From the NCBI GenBank assembly GCA_965227535.1, contig OZ245761.1:2542001-2606000 (forward strand): a stretch of 64,000 nucleotides of DNA. Direction: 5' to 3'. This DNA comes from SZUA-430 sp965227535. Its GTDB lineage: Bacteria; Pseudomonadota; Alphaproteobacteria; Micropepsales; Micropepsaceae. Below, piece after piece: positions 50,245 through 58,244 of the stretch. Numbering within the stretch: position 1 is the stretch's first letter; each line of letters begins with the position of its first letter. A program made the translations under genes and the position numbers. The notes under the pieces were generated by a model. It was not told the DNA's origin and made no database searches. It saw only the letters and a list, made by a program, of their open reading frames with translations.

Positions 50245-50260
50245 TGCAACGCCGATGCCA
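50245..50260 (-). promoter_or_regulatory. Sigma-54 promoter for flgK-flgL
   Basis: Minus-strand TGGCATCGGCGTTGCA matches YTGGCACG-N4-TTGCW with two changes and keeps GG-N10-GC (GG at 50258-50259, GC at 50246-50247). Transcription would start near 50234. In this 364-bp gap (50067-50430) I see only this and the opposing fliK promoter. Confidence 0.6.
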
Positions 50261-50370
50261 CGTCATCAAAGCGCCCGGCAGAAGGACGAAACTGCCGCGC
50301 AAGCTGCAAACTCTGCCGCTTGGAGCGCGTAGCGCGACGCCGCTGTCCGCACGAAACCGCCGCAAATCGC

Positions 50371-50387
50371 TTGGCAAGGGCCTTGCT
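50371..50387 (+). promoter_or_regulatory. Sigma-54 promoter for fliK-flgD-flgE
   Basis: TTGGCAAGGGCCTTGCT closely matches YTGGCACG-N4-TTGCW, with GG at 50373-50374, GC at 50385-50386 and exact N10 spacing. Start of transcription would be near 50397, giving a leader of about 34 nt before fliK. Confidence 0.7.
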
Positions 50388-50430
50388 AACAAAACCCCGA
50401 CGGCATGCGTGCCGAACGATTGCGTGTGAG

Positions 50431-51834
50431 ATGAACCAACTTGTTTCCTTCTTCGCCCCGACGGCGCTGCCCAATGCGGCAGGCGCCGGCGCGCGTGCGC
50501 AGACCGGAACACAGGACGGCGACTTCGCAAGCATCCTGGCGCAACTCCAAAACGCGCTGACGGCCGAGAACGCCCTGCCGATCGATCCCACGCAGCAGGC
50601 AGCACAGATCCTGTCGCAGCTGCCGCCGAGCCTCATTCAATCCGCCAAGTCGCTCTCGACCGAAGAACTCGCCGCGCAGCTTCAGGCGTTGACCGGCACG
50701 CCCGCGGGCGAGAACACGCCGCAGATCGACGCTCTCCTCGCGCTGCTCAATCCGGCGAACACCGGTGGCAAAGGGCAGCCCGGCAAATCGGCCGCGCCGG
50801 ACACGAACGCGGACACGTCGGTCGCCGCGATGCTGGCCGCGCTGCAGCTCCAAACACAAAGCTCGACCGCTCAGCCGACCCAGACGACAACCCAGACGGC
50901 CGCAACGGCGGTGGTTACGACCCCGGTTGCGCCGACCGACCTGGGTCTGCGCGGCACTATCCCCGCCGCAGCGACGGAACAAACGCCGGCCCAACAACCG
51001 GCGCAGACGGAATCGACCGCAAACGCCAAAGCCGCCGAGAACGCCGCCGCAGCGTTGCTGGCCCCCAACGGAATGGGGCGTCCGAAGAACGAAACACAGC
51101 CGCAGCAAACGCAGCCGGCCAAGACGGTGGCCGACGCCGCGAAACGCAAAGCACAAGGCGCGACGGCCGACGCCGCAGCCGCGACCCAAGCTCAGAACAC
51201 ACCGCCGGCCGGAAAGCCGTCCGACGCACCGACGGCCGGTAACGGCACACACGCGCAAGCCGACGGCTCGCAGCTGCCGGCGCACACGCCCACGCAGGCG
51301 AAACCCGACGGCGCCGCGCCGACGACGATGACCTCGCTCGCCGCAACGCCCGGCCCCGTCCTCCCGACGCTGATCGACGCGCAGCAGATGAGCGTGACGG
51401 TCTCGGCCGCGCCGCAAGCGCCAGTGCCGCTCGAAGCGCTCGCTGTCCAGATCGCGCGCCGGTTCGAAGCGGGCCTCAGCCAATTCGAGATCAGCCTCCA
51501 CCCGGCCGACCTCGGCAAAGTCGACATCTCGCTCAGCGTCGGCGACGACGGCCACGTCCACGCCATGATGCGTGCGGAACGTCCGGAAACGCTCGACCTG
51601 CTGCAGCGCGACGCCCGCTCGCTCGAACAGCAGCTGCGCCAGGCCGGCCTTGAAGTCGGATCGAACGCACTTAGCTTCTCTCTGTCCGGTGGTAACGGAC
51701 AGCAACGCCAGGCGCCCTTCGCGGGCTGGCCGGCGTTCGCCGACGCGCAAGACGCCGCTGGCGCCGCCAAGCAAGACGCCGCCAAAGCCTACATCGCCGT
51801 TCGGAATCCCGACGGCCTCGATATTCGCGTTTAA
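50431..51834 (+). CDS. fliK: Flagellar hook-length control protein FliK
   Basis: FliK is the secreted ruler that triggers the export switch at hook completion. The 467-aa protein is low-complexity in the middle (Ala/Gln/Thr/Pro-rich, about residues 110-300). It ends in the Flg_hook domain: FEISLHPADLGKVDISLSVG, then HAMMRAERPETLDLLQRDAR and LRQAGLEVGSNALSFSL. The ATG at 50431 lies 44 bp after a sigma-54 promoter; a longer frame starting at 50227 would cross that promoter and is discarded. It is followed 15 bp later by flgD. Confidence 0.92.
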   Translation: MNQLVSFFAPTALPNAAGAGARAQTGTQDGDFASILAQLQNALTAENALPIDPTQQAAQILSQLPPSLIQSAKSLSTEELAAQLQALTGTPAGENTPQIDALLALLNPANTGGKGQPGKSAAPDTNADTSVAAMLAALQLQTQSSTAQPTQTTTQTAATAVVTTPVAPTDLGLRGTIPAAATEQTPAQQPAQTESTANAKAAENAAAALLAPNGMGRPKNETQPQQTQPAKTVADAAKRKAQGATADAAAATQAQNTPPAGKPSDAPTAGNGTHAQADGSQLPAHTPTQAKPDGAAPTTMTSLAATPGPVLPTLIDAQQMSVTVSAAPQAPVPLEALAVQIARRFEAGLSQFEISLHPADLGKVDISLSVGDDGHVHAMMRAERPETLDLLQRDARSLEQQLRQAGLEVGSNALSFSLSGGNGQQRQAPFAGWPAFADAQDAAGAAKQDAAKAYIAVRNPDGLDIRV

Positions 51835-51849
51835 CGGAAAGCAGGACCC

Positions 51850-52494
51850 ATGGACGTCGGTGCCGTCGCCAACAATGCAGCCCAGACCACAGCGCGCAAC
51901 TCGCTGAGCGGTAACTTCGACACGTTCCTGAAACTGCTGACCACGCAGCTGCAGAACCAAGACCCGCTCGAGCCGATGGACGCGACCAAGTTCACCGAAC
52001 AGCTGGTCTCGTACTCGCAGGTCGAACAACAGATCAACACCAACGCCAACCTGGAATCGCTCATCGCGCTGAACAAGTCGGCGATCGGCGCGAACGCGGT
52101 CACGTATCTCGGCAAGACCGTATTGACGGCAGGTTCGGCCACGGCCCTCGAAGGCGGCGCTGCCAAGTGGCGCTACGCCCTGACGTCCGACGCGAACACC
52201 CTGCAGCTGACCATCAAAGACGCCAGCGGCAAGACCGTGCGCACCATGACCGGCGACAAGAACGTCGGCATGCATGAGTTCACCTGGGACGGCAAAAACG
52301 ACGCTGGCATCGATCAACCCGCCGGTACCTACACACTGACGGTGAACGCCAAGAAGTCGGACGGCACGGCCATCGACACGACGGTCGGCGGCATCGGCCT
52401 CATCAAGGAAATCGACATGTCGGGCGCGAGCCCGATGCTCACCATCGGCAACCGCGGCGTCTCGCTGACCGATGTTCTGAGCTTTGTGAATTGA
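51850..52494 (+). CDS. flgD: Hook cap/scaffold protein FlgD
   Basis: FlgD caps the growing hook and is discarded afterward. The 214-aa protein has the export and cap N terminus DTFLKLLTTQLQNQDPLEPM followed by DATKFTEQLVSYSQVEQQI, then two beta domains with DGKNDAGIDQPAGTYTLTV. It lies 15 bp after fliK and is expected to share its transcript. Confidence 0.95.
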   Translation: MDVGAVANNAAQTTARNSLSGNFDTFLKLLTTQLQNQDPLEPMDATKFTEQLVSYSQVEQQINTNANLESLIALNKSAIGANAVTYLGKTVLTAGSATALEGGAAKWRYALTSDANTLQLTIKDASGKTVRTMTGDKNVGMHEFTWDGKNDAGIDQPAGTYTLTVNAKKSDGTAIDTTVGGIGLIKEIDMSGASPMLTIGNRGVSLTDVLSFVN

Positions 52495-52599
52495 CGATCA
52501 AGGAATGCGCACGCGGCGCAAAGCGCCGCCAACGGACAAACGGAACAGCGGGTTCGAAGGGCACGCAAAGTTCCAAGTTAGACAACAGGGAATAAAGTC

Positions 52600-53901
52600 A
52601 TGAGTCTCTATGGTGCCCTTTACACCGGCGTTGCCGGCCTCGCCGCGAATAGCCGCGCGATGGCGACGACCTCGACCAACATCGCGAACGTCAACACGGT
52701 CGGCTACAAGACGACCAAGAACGAGTTCTCGACCCTGCTCGCCTCGACCGCCTCGCTCGGCACGAGCGCCAACGGCGGCGTGAAGGCCGTGGCGCTGCCG
52801 CAGGTCACCGCACAGGGCGACTTGGCGCAGACGACATCGTCGACCGACCTCGCGATTTCGGGCCAAGGTTTCTTCGTCGTGACCAACACGGCGGTTCAGA
52901 ACCCGAACGTCAGCGAGCTGCTCTACACGCGCGCCGGCGCCTTCACGAAAGACGCGAACGGCAACCTCAAGAACGCCGGCGGGTACTACCTGCAAGGCTG
53001 GGCGCTCGACGCCAACGGCAACATTCCGACCAACGCCAACGACATGACGCTGGTGAGCTTGGGCCAAGTGACGGGTACGGCGTTGCCGACGACCACCGCC
53101 GCTCTACGCGCCAACCTGCAATCGAGCACGGCGGTAACGGCGGGCTATACGGCCGGCGACCTCGCCGACGGTACGATCTCGCCCCAGTTCGAAACGTCGA
53201 TCGAATTCTACGACAGCCAAGGCGGCGCGCGCCCTCTGCGCCTCGCTTTCGTCAAGACGGCCGCGAACACGTGGCAGTACGAAGTGATCTATGACGGCAA
53301 CGCGGCCGATATCGGCGGCGCAACGGCGAACCCGATTTCGACGGGTTCGGTCACGTTCAACACCGACGGCACGGTCGCAACGCCGGCTACGCCGCCGACC
53401 ATCACCGTTCCCTTCGTCGCAACGTCGGGTCTGTCGGCGCAGCCGATCGAATTGAACTTCGGCACCCCCGGTCAAGCCGACGGCTTCACGCAGTTCGACA
53501 CGACCTCGACGCTCTACTCGTCCGACGTGAACGGCACGCTGTTCGGCGGTCTGACCGGCGTGCGCGTCGACGAACAAGGCTACGTCATCGCCTTGTTCAA
53601 CAACGGCGTCGAGAAGCGCATGTACAAGCTGCCCGTCGCGACCTTCCTGAACGCGGACGGCCTTGGCCCGCTGAACGGCAACTCGTACCGCGCGACGGTC
53701 GAGTCGGGCGGCGCCAGCTTCAAGAACGCCGACGTCGGCGGCGCCGGTTCCATCGCCAATCTGGCGCTCGAACAGTCGACCGTAGATATGGCCAAAGAGT
53801 TTTCGAACATGATCGTGATTCAGCGCGCGTACACCGCTGCGTCCAAGATCATTACAACTGCGGATGAAATGTTAGAGGAGCTGACGCGGCTGAAGCGCTA
53901 A
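52600..53901 (+). CDS. flgE: Flagellar hook protein FlgE
   Basis: The hook subunit. The 433-aa protein begins SLYGALYTGVAGLAANSRAM and STNIANVNTVGYK, and ends MAKEFSNMIVIQRAYTAASK followed by a TADEMLEELTRLKR tail, the axial-protein ends. The middle includes the FlgE D1 pattern TQFDTTSTLYSSDVNGTLFG and the GDGEASLTNV-like GVRVDEQGYVIALFNNGVEK segment. It follows flgD by 105 bp; no sigma-54 site is visible in that gap, so transcription probably continues from fliK. Confidence 0.96.
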   Translation: MSLYGALYTGVAGLAANSRAMATTSTNIANVNTVGYKTTKNEFSTLLASTASLGTSANGGVKAVALPQVTAQGDLAQTTSSTDLAISGQGFFVVTNTAVQNPNVSELLYTRAGAFTKDANGNLKNAGGYYLQGWALDANGNIPTNANDMTLVSLGQVTGTALPTTTAALRANLQSSTAVTAGYTAGDLADGTISPQFETSIEFYDSQGGARPLRLAFVKTAANTWQYEVIYDGNAADIGGATANPISTGSVTFNTDGTVATPATPPTITVPFVATSGLSAQPIELNFGTPGQADGFTQFDTTSTLYSSDVNGTLFGGLTGVRVDEQGYVIALFNNGVEKRMYKLPVATFLNADGLGPLNGNSYRATVESGGASFKNADVGGAGSIANLALEQSTVDMAKEFSNMIVIQRAYTAASKIITTADEMLEELTRLKR

Positions 53902-53916
53902 TCGCCGCGTAGGACG

Positions 53917-53930
53917 TTCACACATGTGAA
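53917..53930. promoter_or_regulatory. TTCACA-N2-TGTGAA palindrome upstream of the sciP promoter
   Basis: A 6-bp inverted repeat 15 bp upstream of the sigma-54 -24 element. It is too close for a standard enhancer (usually about 100 bp away), so an operator that limits the promoter or a chance palindrome are both possible. Confidence 0.35.
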
Positions 53931-53944
53931 TGTCCCGCTTCGGC

Positions 53945-53959
53945 TGGCATGCAGTTTGC
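53945..53959 (+). promoter_or_regulatory. Sigma-54 promoter for sciP
   Basis: TGGCATGCAGTTTGC matches YTGGCACG-N4-TTGCW except one base, with GG at 53946-53947, GC at 53958-53959 and exact N10 spacing. It is 105 bp upstream of the sciP ATG, within the flgE-sciP gap. Confidence 0.65.
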
Positions 53960-54063
53960 GTTGTTCTCTGCAACGCCGCGTTAATCGTGTTTCTTGGGCT
54001 CGCTTTAGGAGCCCGGCGCGTAGGCTTCGCGGCAATGGTGGGATGTTGGGTGCAGGAGCGCGT

Positions 54064-54345
54064 ATGGTGATGAGCGAAGAGAGGCAAGGGCGTGTTACAT
54101 ACGTCATCGGTCCCGATGGGAGTCCGCTGACGATTGCCGACTTGCCGCCGCCGAACACAAAGCGGTGGGTCATCCGCCGCAAGGCGGAAGTCGTGGCCGC
54201 GGTACGCGGTGGTCTGTTGAGCCTCGAAGAGGCCTGCACCCGTTACACGCTGACGGTCGAGGAATTTCTCGCCTGGCAGCGCGCGATCGACAAGTACGGT
54301 TTGGCGGGTCTGCGCACGACGCGGGTCCAGCAATACCGCAACTAA
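54064..54345 (+). CDS. sciP: CtrA inhibitor SciP (DUF1153)
   Basis: SciP binds the cell-cycle regulator CtrA and blocks its recruitment of RNA polymerase. The 93-aa protein follows the DUF1153 pattern closely: TYVIGPDGSPLTIADLPPPN, KRWVIRRKAEVVAAVRGGLL, SLEEACTRYTLTVEEFLAWQ (helix-turn-helix) and LAGLRTTRVQQYR at the C terminus. These blocks are nearly identical to Caulobacter SciP as I recall it. It lies after flgE and before fliF, as in Caulobacter, and is followed by two hairpins. A sigma-54 promoter upstream would place it under FlbD. Confidence 0.95.
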   Translation: MVMSEERQGRVTYVIGPDGSPLTIADLPPPNTKRWVIRRKAEVVAAVRGGLLSLEEACTRYTLTVEEFLAWQRAIDKYGLAGLRTTRVQQYRN

Positions 54346-54350
54346 CGAAT

Positions 54351-54368
54351 TAGTCCGTCAACGGACTA
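54351..54368 (+). repeat. 8-bp perfect hairpin right after sciP
   Basis: TAGTCCGT (54351-54358) and ACGGACTA (54361-54368) with a 2-nt centre. It starts 5 bp after the sciP stop and may protect or end the transcript. Confidence 0.5.
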
Positions 54369-54379
54369 TTAGAGAATTG

Positions 54380-54409
54380 AGGCCGGCCGCGGAATCCCGC
54401 CGCCGGCCT
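54380..54409 (+). terminator. GC-rich hairpin, likely sciP terminator
   Basis: AGGCCGGC (54380-54387) pairs with GCCGGCCT (54402-54409), followed by TCATGCTTTCTT. The weak T-run makes it a plausible intrinsic terminator between sciP and fliF. The rest of the gap up to 54543 has an imperfect palindrome at 54430-54446 (arms GTAAA/TTTAC) in the expected fliF promoter region, whose role is unknown. Confidence 0.5.
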
Positions 54410-54543
54410 TCATGCTTTCTTGAACTCTTGTAAACCGCGGCTTTACCGCACCATGGGTAATTTTTGCCTACACGAGATCTCACCCGAAGTTTGGTGTGCG
54501 GATTTGGTGCAGGAAGAAAAACCAGGGTGCGGGAGTCTTCGCT

Positions 54544-56202
54544 TTGCAGGGCATGCTGAAATCGATGAGCCTTGCGCGAATGGGGGCGGCCATGGGCCTC
54601 ACCATCGCGGTCGCCGGCTTCTTCATGTACATCATGGGGGCGATGACGGATGCGCCGAAGGCGTTGCTGTTCTCAGGCCTCGACCCGCGCGACTCCGCCG
54701 AAATCGTCGGCCGCCTCGATGCGTTGAAAGTCCCCTATTCCGTCGAAGGTGACGGCTCGACGATCCTGGTTCCGTCCGACCAAGCGCTGCGCCTGCGCAT
54801 GCAGCTCGCCGGCGAAGGTCTGCCCGCAGGCGGCTCCGTCGGCTACGAGATCTTCGATCGCAGCGATTCATTCGGCCAGACAAGCTTCGTCCAGAACGTC
54901 AACCTCATCCGCGCTCTTGAAGGCGAACTCGGCCGCACCGTGCGCTCGCTCTCCTCGATCGCCAACGCCCGCGTCCATCTGAACATCCCCAAGCGCGAAC
55001 TCTTCGCCGAGAAGCAGCCTGAGCCGACGGCATCCGTCGTGCTCCGCTCGCGCGGCACCGTGTCCCCGGCGCAGGTCCAATCGATCCAGAACCTCGTCGC
55101 CTCCGCCGTACCCGGCATGCAAGCCGGCTCGGTCACCGTCATCGATGAGAAGGGCAACATGTTGGGCGGCGGCACCGCGCAAGGCGGCAGCGCCTCCATC
55201 CGCGCCGACGAACGCACGGCCTCGCTCGAAGATCGCATCCGCTCGCAAGTTGAAGACCTGGTCTCCAGCGTCGTCGGCCCGGGCCGCGCCCGCGTCCAAG
55301 TGACGGCCGAGGTCGACTACAACCGCATCACGAAGGAAAGCAAAACCTTCGACCCCGACGGCCAGGTCGTGATCTCGCAGCAAACCAGCAACACCAAAGC
55401 CAACAACTCCGACGGCAGCAGCGCGCAAGGCGTGACCGTCACAAACTCGCTCCCCGCCGGCGCGGCCGACGGCGGCGGCGGCTCGGGCGGCGGCAGCTCG
55501 TCGAACGAAGATCGCACCGACGAAACGATCAACTACGAAGTCTCGCAGACGAAATCGATCGAGGTCCAAGAAGGCGGCAAGATCAAACGCCTGTCGGTCG
55601 CGGTCGCCGTCGACGGCAACTACAAGACCGACGACAAGGGCGTCCGCACCTACGAAGCGCGCGCAACCGACGAGATGCAGCAGATCGAACAGATCGTGCG
55701 CTCGGCCATCGGCTTCGACGAAAAGCGCGGCGATCAGCTGAAGGTCGTGAACCTGCGCTTCTCTCAGCCCGAAATCGAAGCCCTGCCGCCGGCGGAAGAG
55801 CCGCTGCTCGGCCTCGTCAAGGACGACTACTGGCGCATCGCCCAGTTCGGTGGCCTCGGCATGATCGCGCTCCTTCTCATCTTCTTTGTCATGCGCCCCC
55901 TCATCAAAGCGCTGGTCTCGCCGATGCCGAACCAGCAGTTGGCATCGCAACAACTCGGCGGCCCCGGCGGCGCGCCCGGTGCGCTGCCCGGCGGCGGCGC
56001 CGCCAGCGCAACGCAACTCGCCTCATCCCCCGGTCCGACATTGATCGCGCCGACGCAATCCGGCGTCCAAGCGATGATCGACATCGCCCAGGTCGAAGGT
56101 CAGGTGAAGGAATCATCGGTCCGCAAAGTCGGCGAAATCGTCGGCAAGCATCCGGACGAAGCGACGGCGATCCTTCGTCAGTGGCTTCACGAGTCGGCGT
56201 AA
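54544..56202 (+). CDS. fliF: Flagellar MS-ring protein FliF
   Basis: FliF forms the membrane MS ring on which the motor is built. The 552-aa protein has an N-terminal helix (MGLTIAVAGFFMYIM), the YscJ/FliF ring-building part (ARVHLNIPKRELFAEKQPEP, then ASVVLRSRG), a Gly/Ser linker near residue 320, and a second helix (FGGLGMIALLLIFFVMRPLI). The C-terminal VRKVGEIVGKHPDEATAILR QWLHE segment binds FliG. A TTG start at 54544 is 8 bp after GGGAG; an ATG three codons on is the alternative. It opens the fliF-to-flhA run. Confidence 0.93.
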   Translation: MQGMLKSMSLARMGAAMGLTIAVAGFFMYIMGAMTDAPKALLFSGLDPRDSAEIVGRLDALKVPYSVEGDGSTILVPSDQALRLRMQLAGEGLPAGGSVGYEIFDRSDSFGQTSFVQNVNLIRALEGELGRTVRSLSSIANARVHLNIPKRELFAEKQPEPTASVVLRSRGTVSPAQVQSIQNLVASAVPGMQAGSVTVIDEKGNMLGGGTAQGGSASIRADERTASLEDRIRSQVEDLVSSVVGPGRARVQVTAEVDYNRITKESKTFDPDGQVVISQQTSNTKANNSDGSSAQGVTVTNSLPAGAADGGGGSGGGSSSNEDRTDETINYEVSQTKSIEVQEGGKIKRLSVAVAVDGNYKTDDKGVRTYEARATDEMQQIEQIVRSAIGFDEKRGDQLKVVNLRFSQPEIEALPPAEEPLLGLVKDDYWRIAQFGGLGMIALLLIFFVMRPLIKALVSPMPNQQLASQQLGGPGGAPGALPGGGAASATQLASSPGPTLIAPTQSGVQAMIDIAQVEGQVKESSVRKVGEIVGKHPDEATAILRQWLHESA

Positions 56203-56208
56203 GCACCC

Positions 56209-57243
56209 ATGGCCAAACCCGCAAAAGCCGTTACGCGCGAAGACGTCAAGTCGCTGAGCGGACCCGAAAGGGCCGCGGTGCTGCTGCTCGCCCTCGGCGA
56301 AGAGCACGGCGCCAGCATCTGGAAATCCCTCGACGACGACGAAGTCAAAGAAGTGTCGCAGGTCATGTCGAACCTCGGCACCATCTCCTCGTCGCTGATC
56401 GAGCGTCTGCTTGTCGACTTCGTATCGCAGATCTCGTCGACGGGCTCCGTCATGGGCTCATACGACACGACCGAGCGTCTGCTGCAGAAATTCCTGCCCA
56501 AGGACCGCGTCAGCACGGTCATGGAAGAAATCCGCGGCCCCGCCGGCCGCACGATGTGGGACAAGCTGTCGAACGTGAACGAGTCGGTTCTCGCGAACTA
56601 CCTCAAGAACGAATACCCGCAGACCGTCGCCGTCGTTCTGACCAAGATCAAGCCGGAACACGCGTCCCGCGTCCTGGGCGCCCTGCCCGAAGACTTCGCG
56701 CTGGAATGCGTGGGGCGCATGCTGCGTCTCGAGTCCGTGCAAAAGGACATCCTGGACAAGGTCGAACAGACCCTGCGTCAGGAATTCATGACCAACCTCG
56801 CCCGCACCGCCAAGCGCGACGCGCATGAGTTGATCGCCGAAATCTTCAACAACTTCGACCGCCAGACCGAGTCCCGCTTCATCACGGCGCTGGAAGAGCG
56901 CAACCGCGAAGCCGCCGAGCGCATCAAAGCTTTGATGTTCACCTTCGAAGACCTCGGCAAGCTCGACTCCGGCTCTATTCAAACGCTGCTGCGCGCCGTC
57001 GACAAAGACAAGCTCGGCATCGCGCTCAAGGGCGCGTCCGCCGCGCTGCGCGATCTCTTCTTCTCGAACATGTCCGAACGCGCCGGCAAGATCCTGCGCG
57101 ACGACATGGAATCGATGGGGCCCGTCCGCTTGAAAGACGTCGACGAGTCGCAAATGGCGATGGTCAACGTCGCCAAAGACCTCGCTGCCAAGGGAGAGAT
57201 CATGATCTCCAAGGGCAACAACGAAGACGAACTGGTCTATTGA
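56209..57243 (+). CDS. fliG: Flagellar motor switch protein FliG
   Basis: FliG couples the stator to rotation and switching. The 344-aa protein has the N-terminal FliF-binding region (LSGPERAAVLLLALGEEHGA), the middle domain with NYLKNEYPQTVAVVLTKIKP, and the C-terminal torque domain (MFTFEDLGKLDSGSIQTLLR) with the charged residues facing MotA. It is 6 bp after fliF and 14 bp before the fliH-like ATG. Confidence 0.96.
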   Translation: MAKPAKAVTREDVKSLSGPERAAVLLLALGEEHGASIWKSLDDDEVKEVSQVMSNLGTISSSLIERLLVDFVSQISSTGSVMGSYDTTERLLQKFLPKDRVSTVMEEIRGPAGRTMWDKLSNVNESVLANYLKNEYPQTVAVVLTKIKPEHASRVLGALPEDFALECVGRMLRLESVQKDILDKVEQTLRQEFMTNLARTAKRDAHELIAEIFNNFDRQTESRFITALEERNREAAERIKALMFTFEDLGKLDSGSIQTLLRAVDKDKLGIALKGASAALRDLFFSNMSERAGKILRDDMESMGPVRLKDVDESQMAMVNVAKDLAAKGEIMISKGNNEDELVY

Positions 57244-57257
57244 GCGCGCGCGAGAAC

Positions 57258-57878
57258 ATGCAACCGAACCGCCCCACCAAGTTCAACTTCGACACCGTGT
57301 TCGGCACGAACGGTTCGGCTGCGACCGCTCACGTGCGCAGCACCTACTCGTCCGACGAAGTCGAAGCCATCCGCAGCGAAACCTTCGCGCTCGGCAAGGC
57401 CGACACCGAAGCGCAGGCCTCCGCCGCACGCGCCGCCACGCTTGCGGCGATCGCCGAAAGCCTGATCCGCATGATCGGTGAGTTCGACGCCGTGGTGAAA
57501 TCCATGCGTCAGGACAGCGCCGCGATCGCCATCGAAGTCGGCCGCAAACTCGCTGAAGTCGCGCTTGACGCCTTCCCGCTCAAGGAAATCGAAGCGCTGC
57601 TCGCCGACTGCCTTCACAAACTCCACCGTGAACCACGCATCGTCGTGCGACTCGCGCCGGCCAATGCCGAAGCGCTGCGCACGGACATCGACGCGCTGTG
57701 CCAGCAGCATGCTTTCGCCGGCCGCATCGTCATCATCGCCGAACCCGCGCTCACCGGCTCCGACTGCCGCATCGAGTGGGCCGACGGCGGCGTCGAACGC
57801 GACTTGGCCACCACATTTTCCGCCATTGAACAGGGCGCCGAACGCTGGCGCTCGTCCAATCCGACCGAAGAGAGCTAA
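57258..57878 (+). CDS. fliH: FliH/FlbE flagellar assembly protein
   Basis: FliH (called FlbE in Caulobacter) regulates the export ATPase FliI. The 206-aa protein is rich in helices (SDEVEAIRSETFALGKADTE, then ESLIRMIGEFDAVVKSMRQD) and ends with the conserved FliH C-terminal fold (VRLAPANAEALRTDIDALCQ, then LTGSDCRIEWADGGVERDLA). A TTG at 57240 overlapping the fliG stop would add six residues. Position between fliG and fliN matches Caulobacter. fliI itself is not in the window. Confidence 0.85.
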   Translation: MQPNRPTKFNFDTVFGTNGSAATAHVRSTYSSDEVEAIRSETFALGKADTEAQASAARAATLAAIAESLIRMIGEFDAVVKSMRQDSAAIAIEVGRKLAEVALDAFPLKEIEALLADCLHKLHREPRIVVRLAPANAEALRTDIDALCQQHAFAGRIVIIAEPALTGSDCRIEWADGGVERDLATTFSAIEQGAERWRSSNPTEES

Positions 57879-57881
57879 ACG

Positions 57882-58220
57882 ATGTCAACGACAACGGACG
57901 TCAACCTGCCCGACCTGCAGACCACGGCGACCGACACGCCCGACCAGTCGCAGGAGCAGGAAATCAAGCGCACCGCGACCGACCTCGAAGCCGTCTTCGA
58001 CGTCAACGTCAACGTGTCGGCGGTTCTCGGCAAGGCGACGATGGAGGTCAGTCACCTCTTGAAGCTCGGCCGCGGCGCGGTCGTCGAACTCGATCGCAAG
58101 ATCGGCGAAGCCATCGACATCTACGTCAACGACCGCCTCGTTGCCCGCGGTGAAGTCGTGCTGGTCGAGGATCGCCTTGGCATCACGATGACTGAAATCG
58201 TCAAAGGCGACCGGTCGTAA
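57882..58220 (+). CDS. fliN: Flagellar motor switch protein FliN
   Basis: FliN is the C-ring subunit at the base of the switch. The 112-aa protein has a short acidic N terminus and one SpoA domain: VFDVNVNVSAVLGKATMEVS, LKLGRGAVVELDRKIGEAID and YVNDRLVARGEVVLVEDRLG, followed by ITMTEIV. Length and domain are those of FliN rather than FliM. It starts 3 bp after fliH. It is followed at 24 bp by flbD. Confidence 0.96.
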   Translation: MSTTTDVNLPDLQTTATDTPDQSQEQEIKRTATDLEAVFDVNVNVSAVLGKATMEVSHLLKLGRGAVVELDRKIGEAIDIYVNDRLVARGEVVLVEDRLGITMTEIVKGDRS

Positions 58221-58244
58221 ACGGAACATTCGAAAGAAAACCCC

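Noticed and set aside
50227..50430. 68-codon upstream extension of fliK
   Set aside because: It overlaps the sigma-54 promoter and the flgK promoter region and is Cys/Arg-rich, unlike a FliK N terminus.
50386..52317. Minus-strand open frame of about 640 codons across fliK and flgD
   Set aside because: It runs opposite to recognised genes with conserved domains and is of low complexity; it is a shadow of the Ala/Gln-rich FliK linker.
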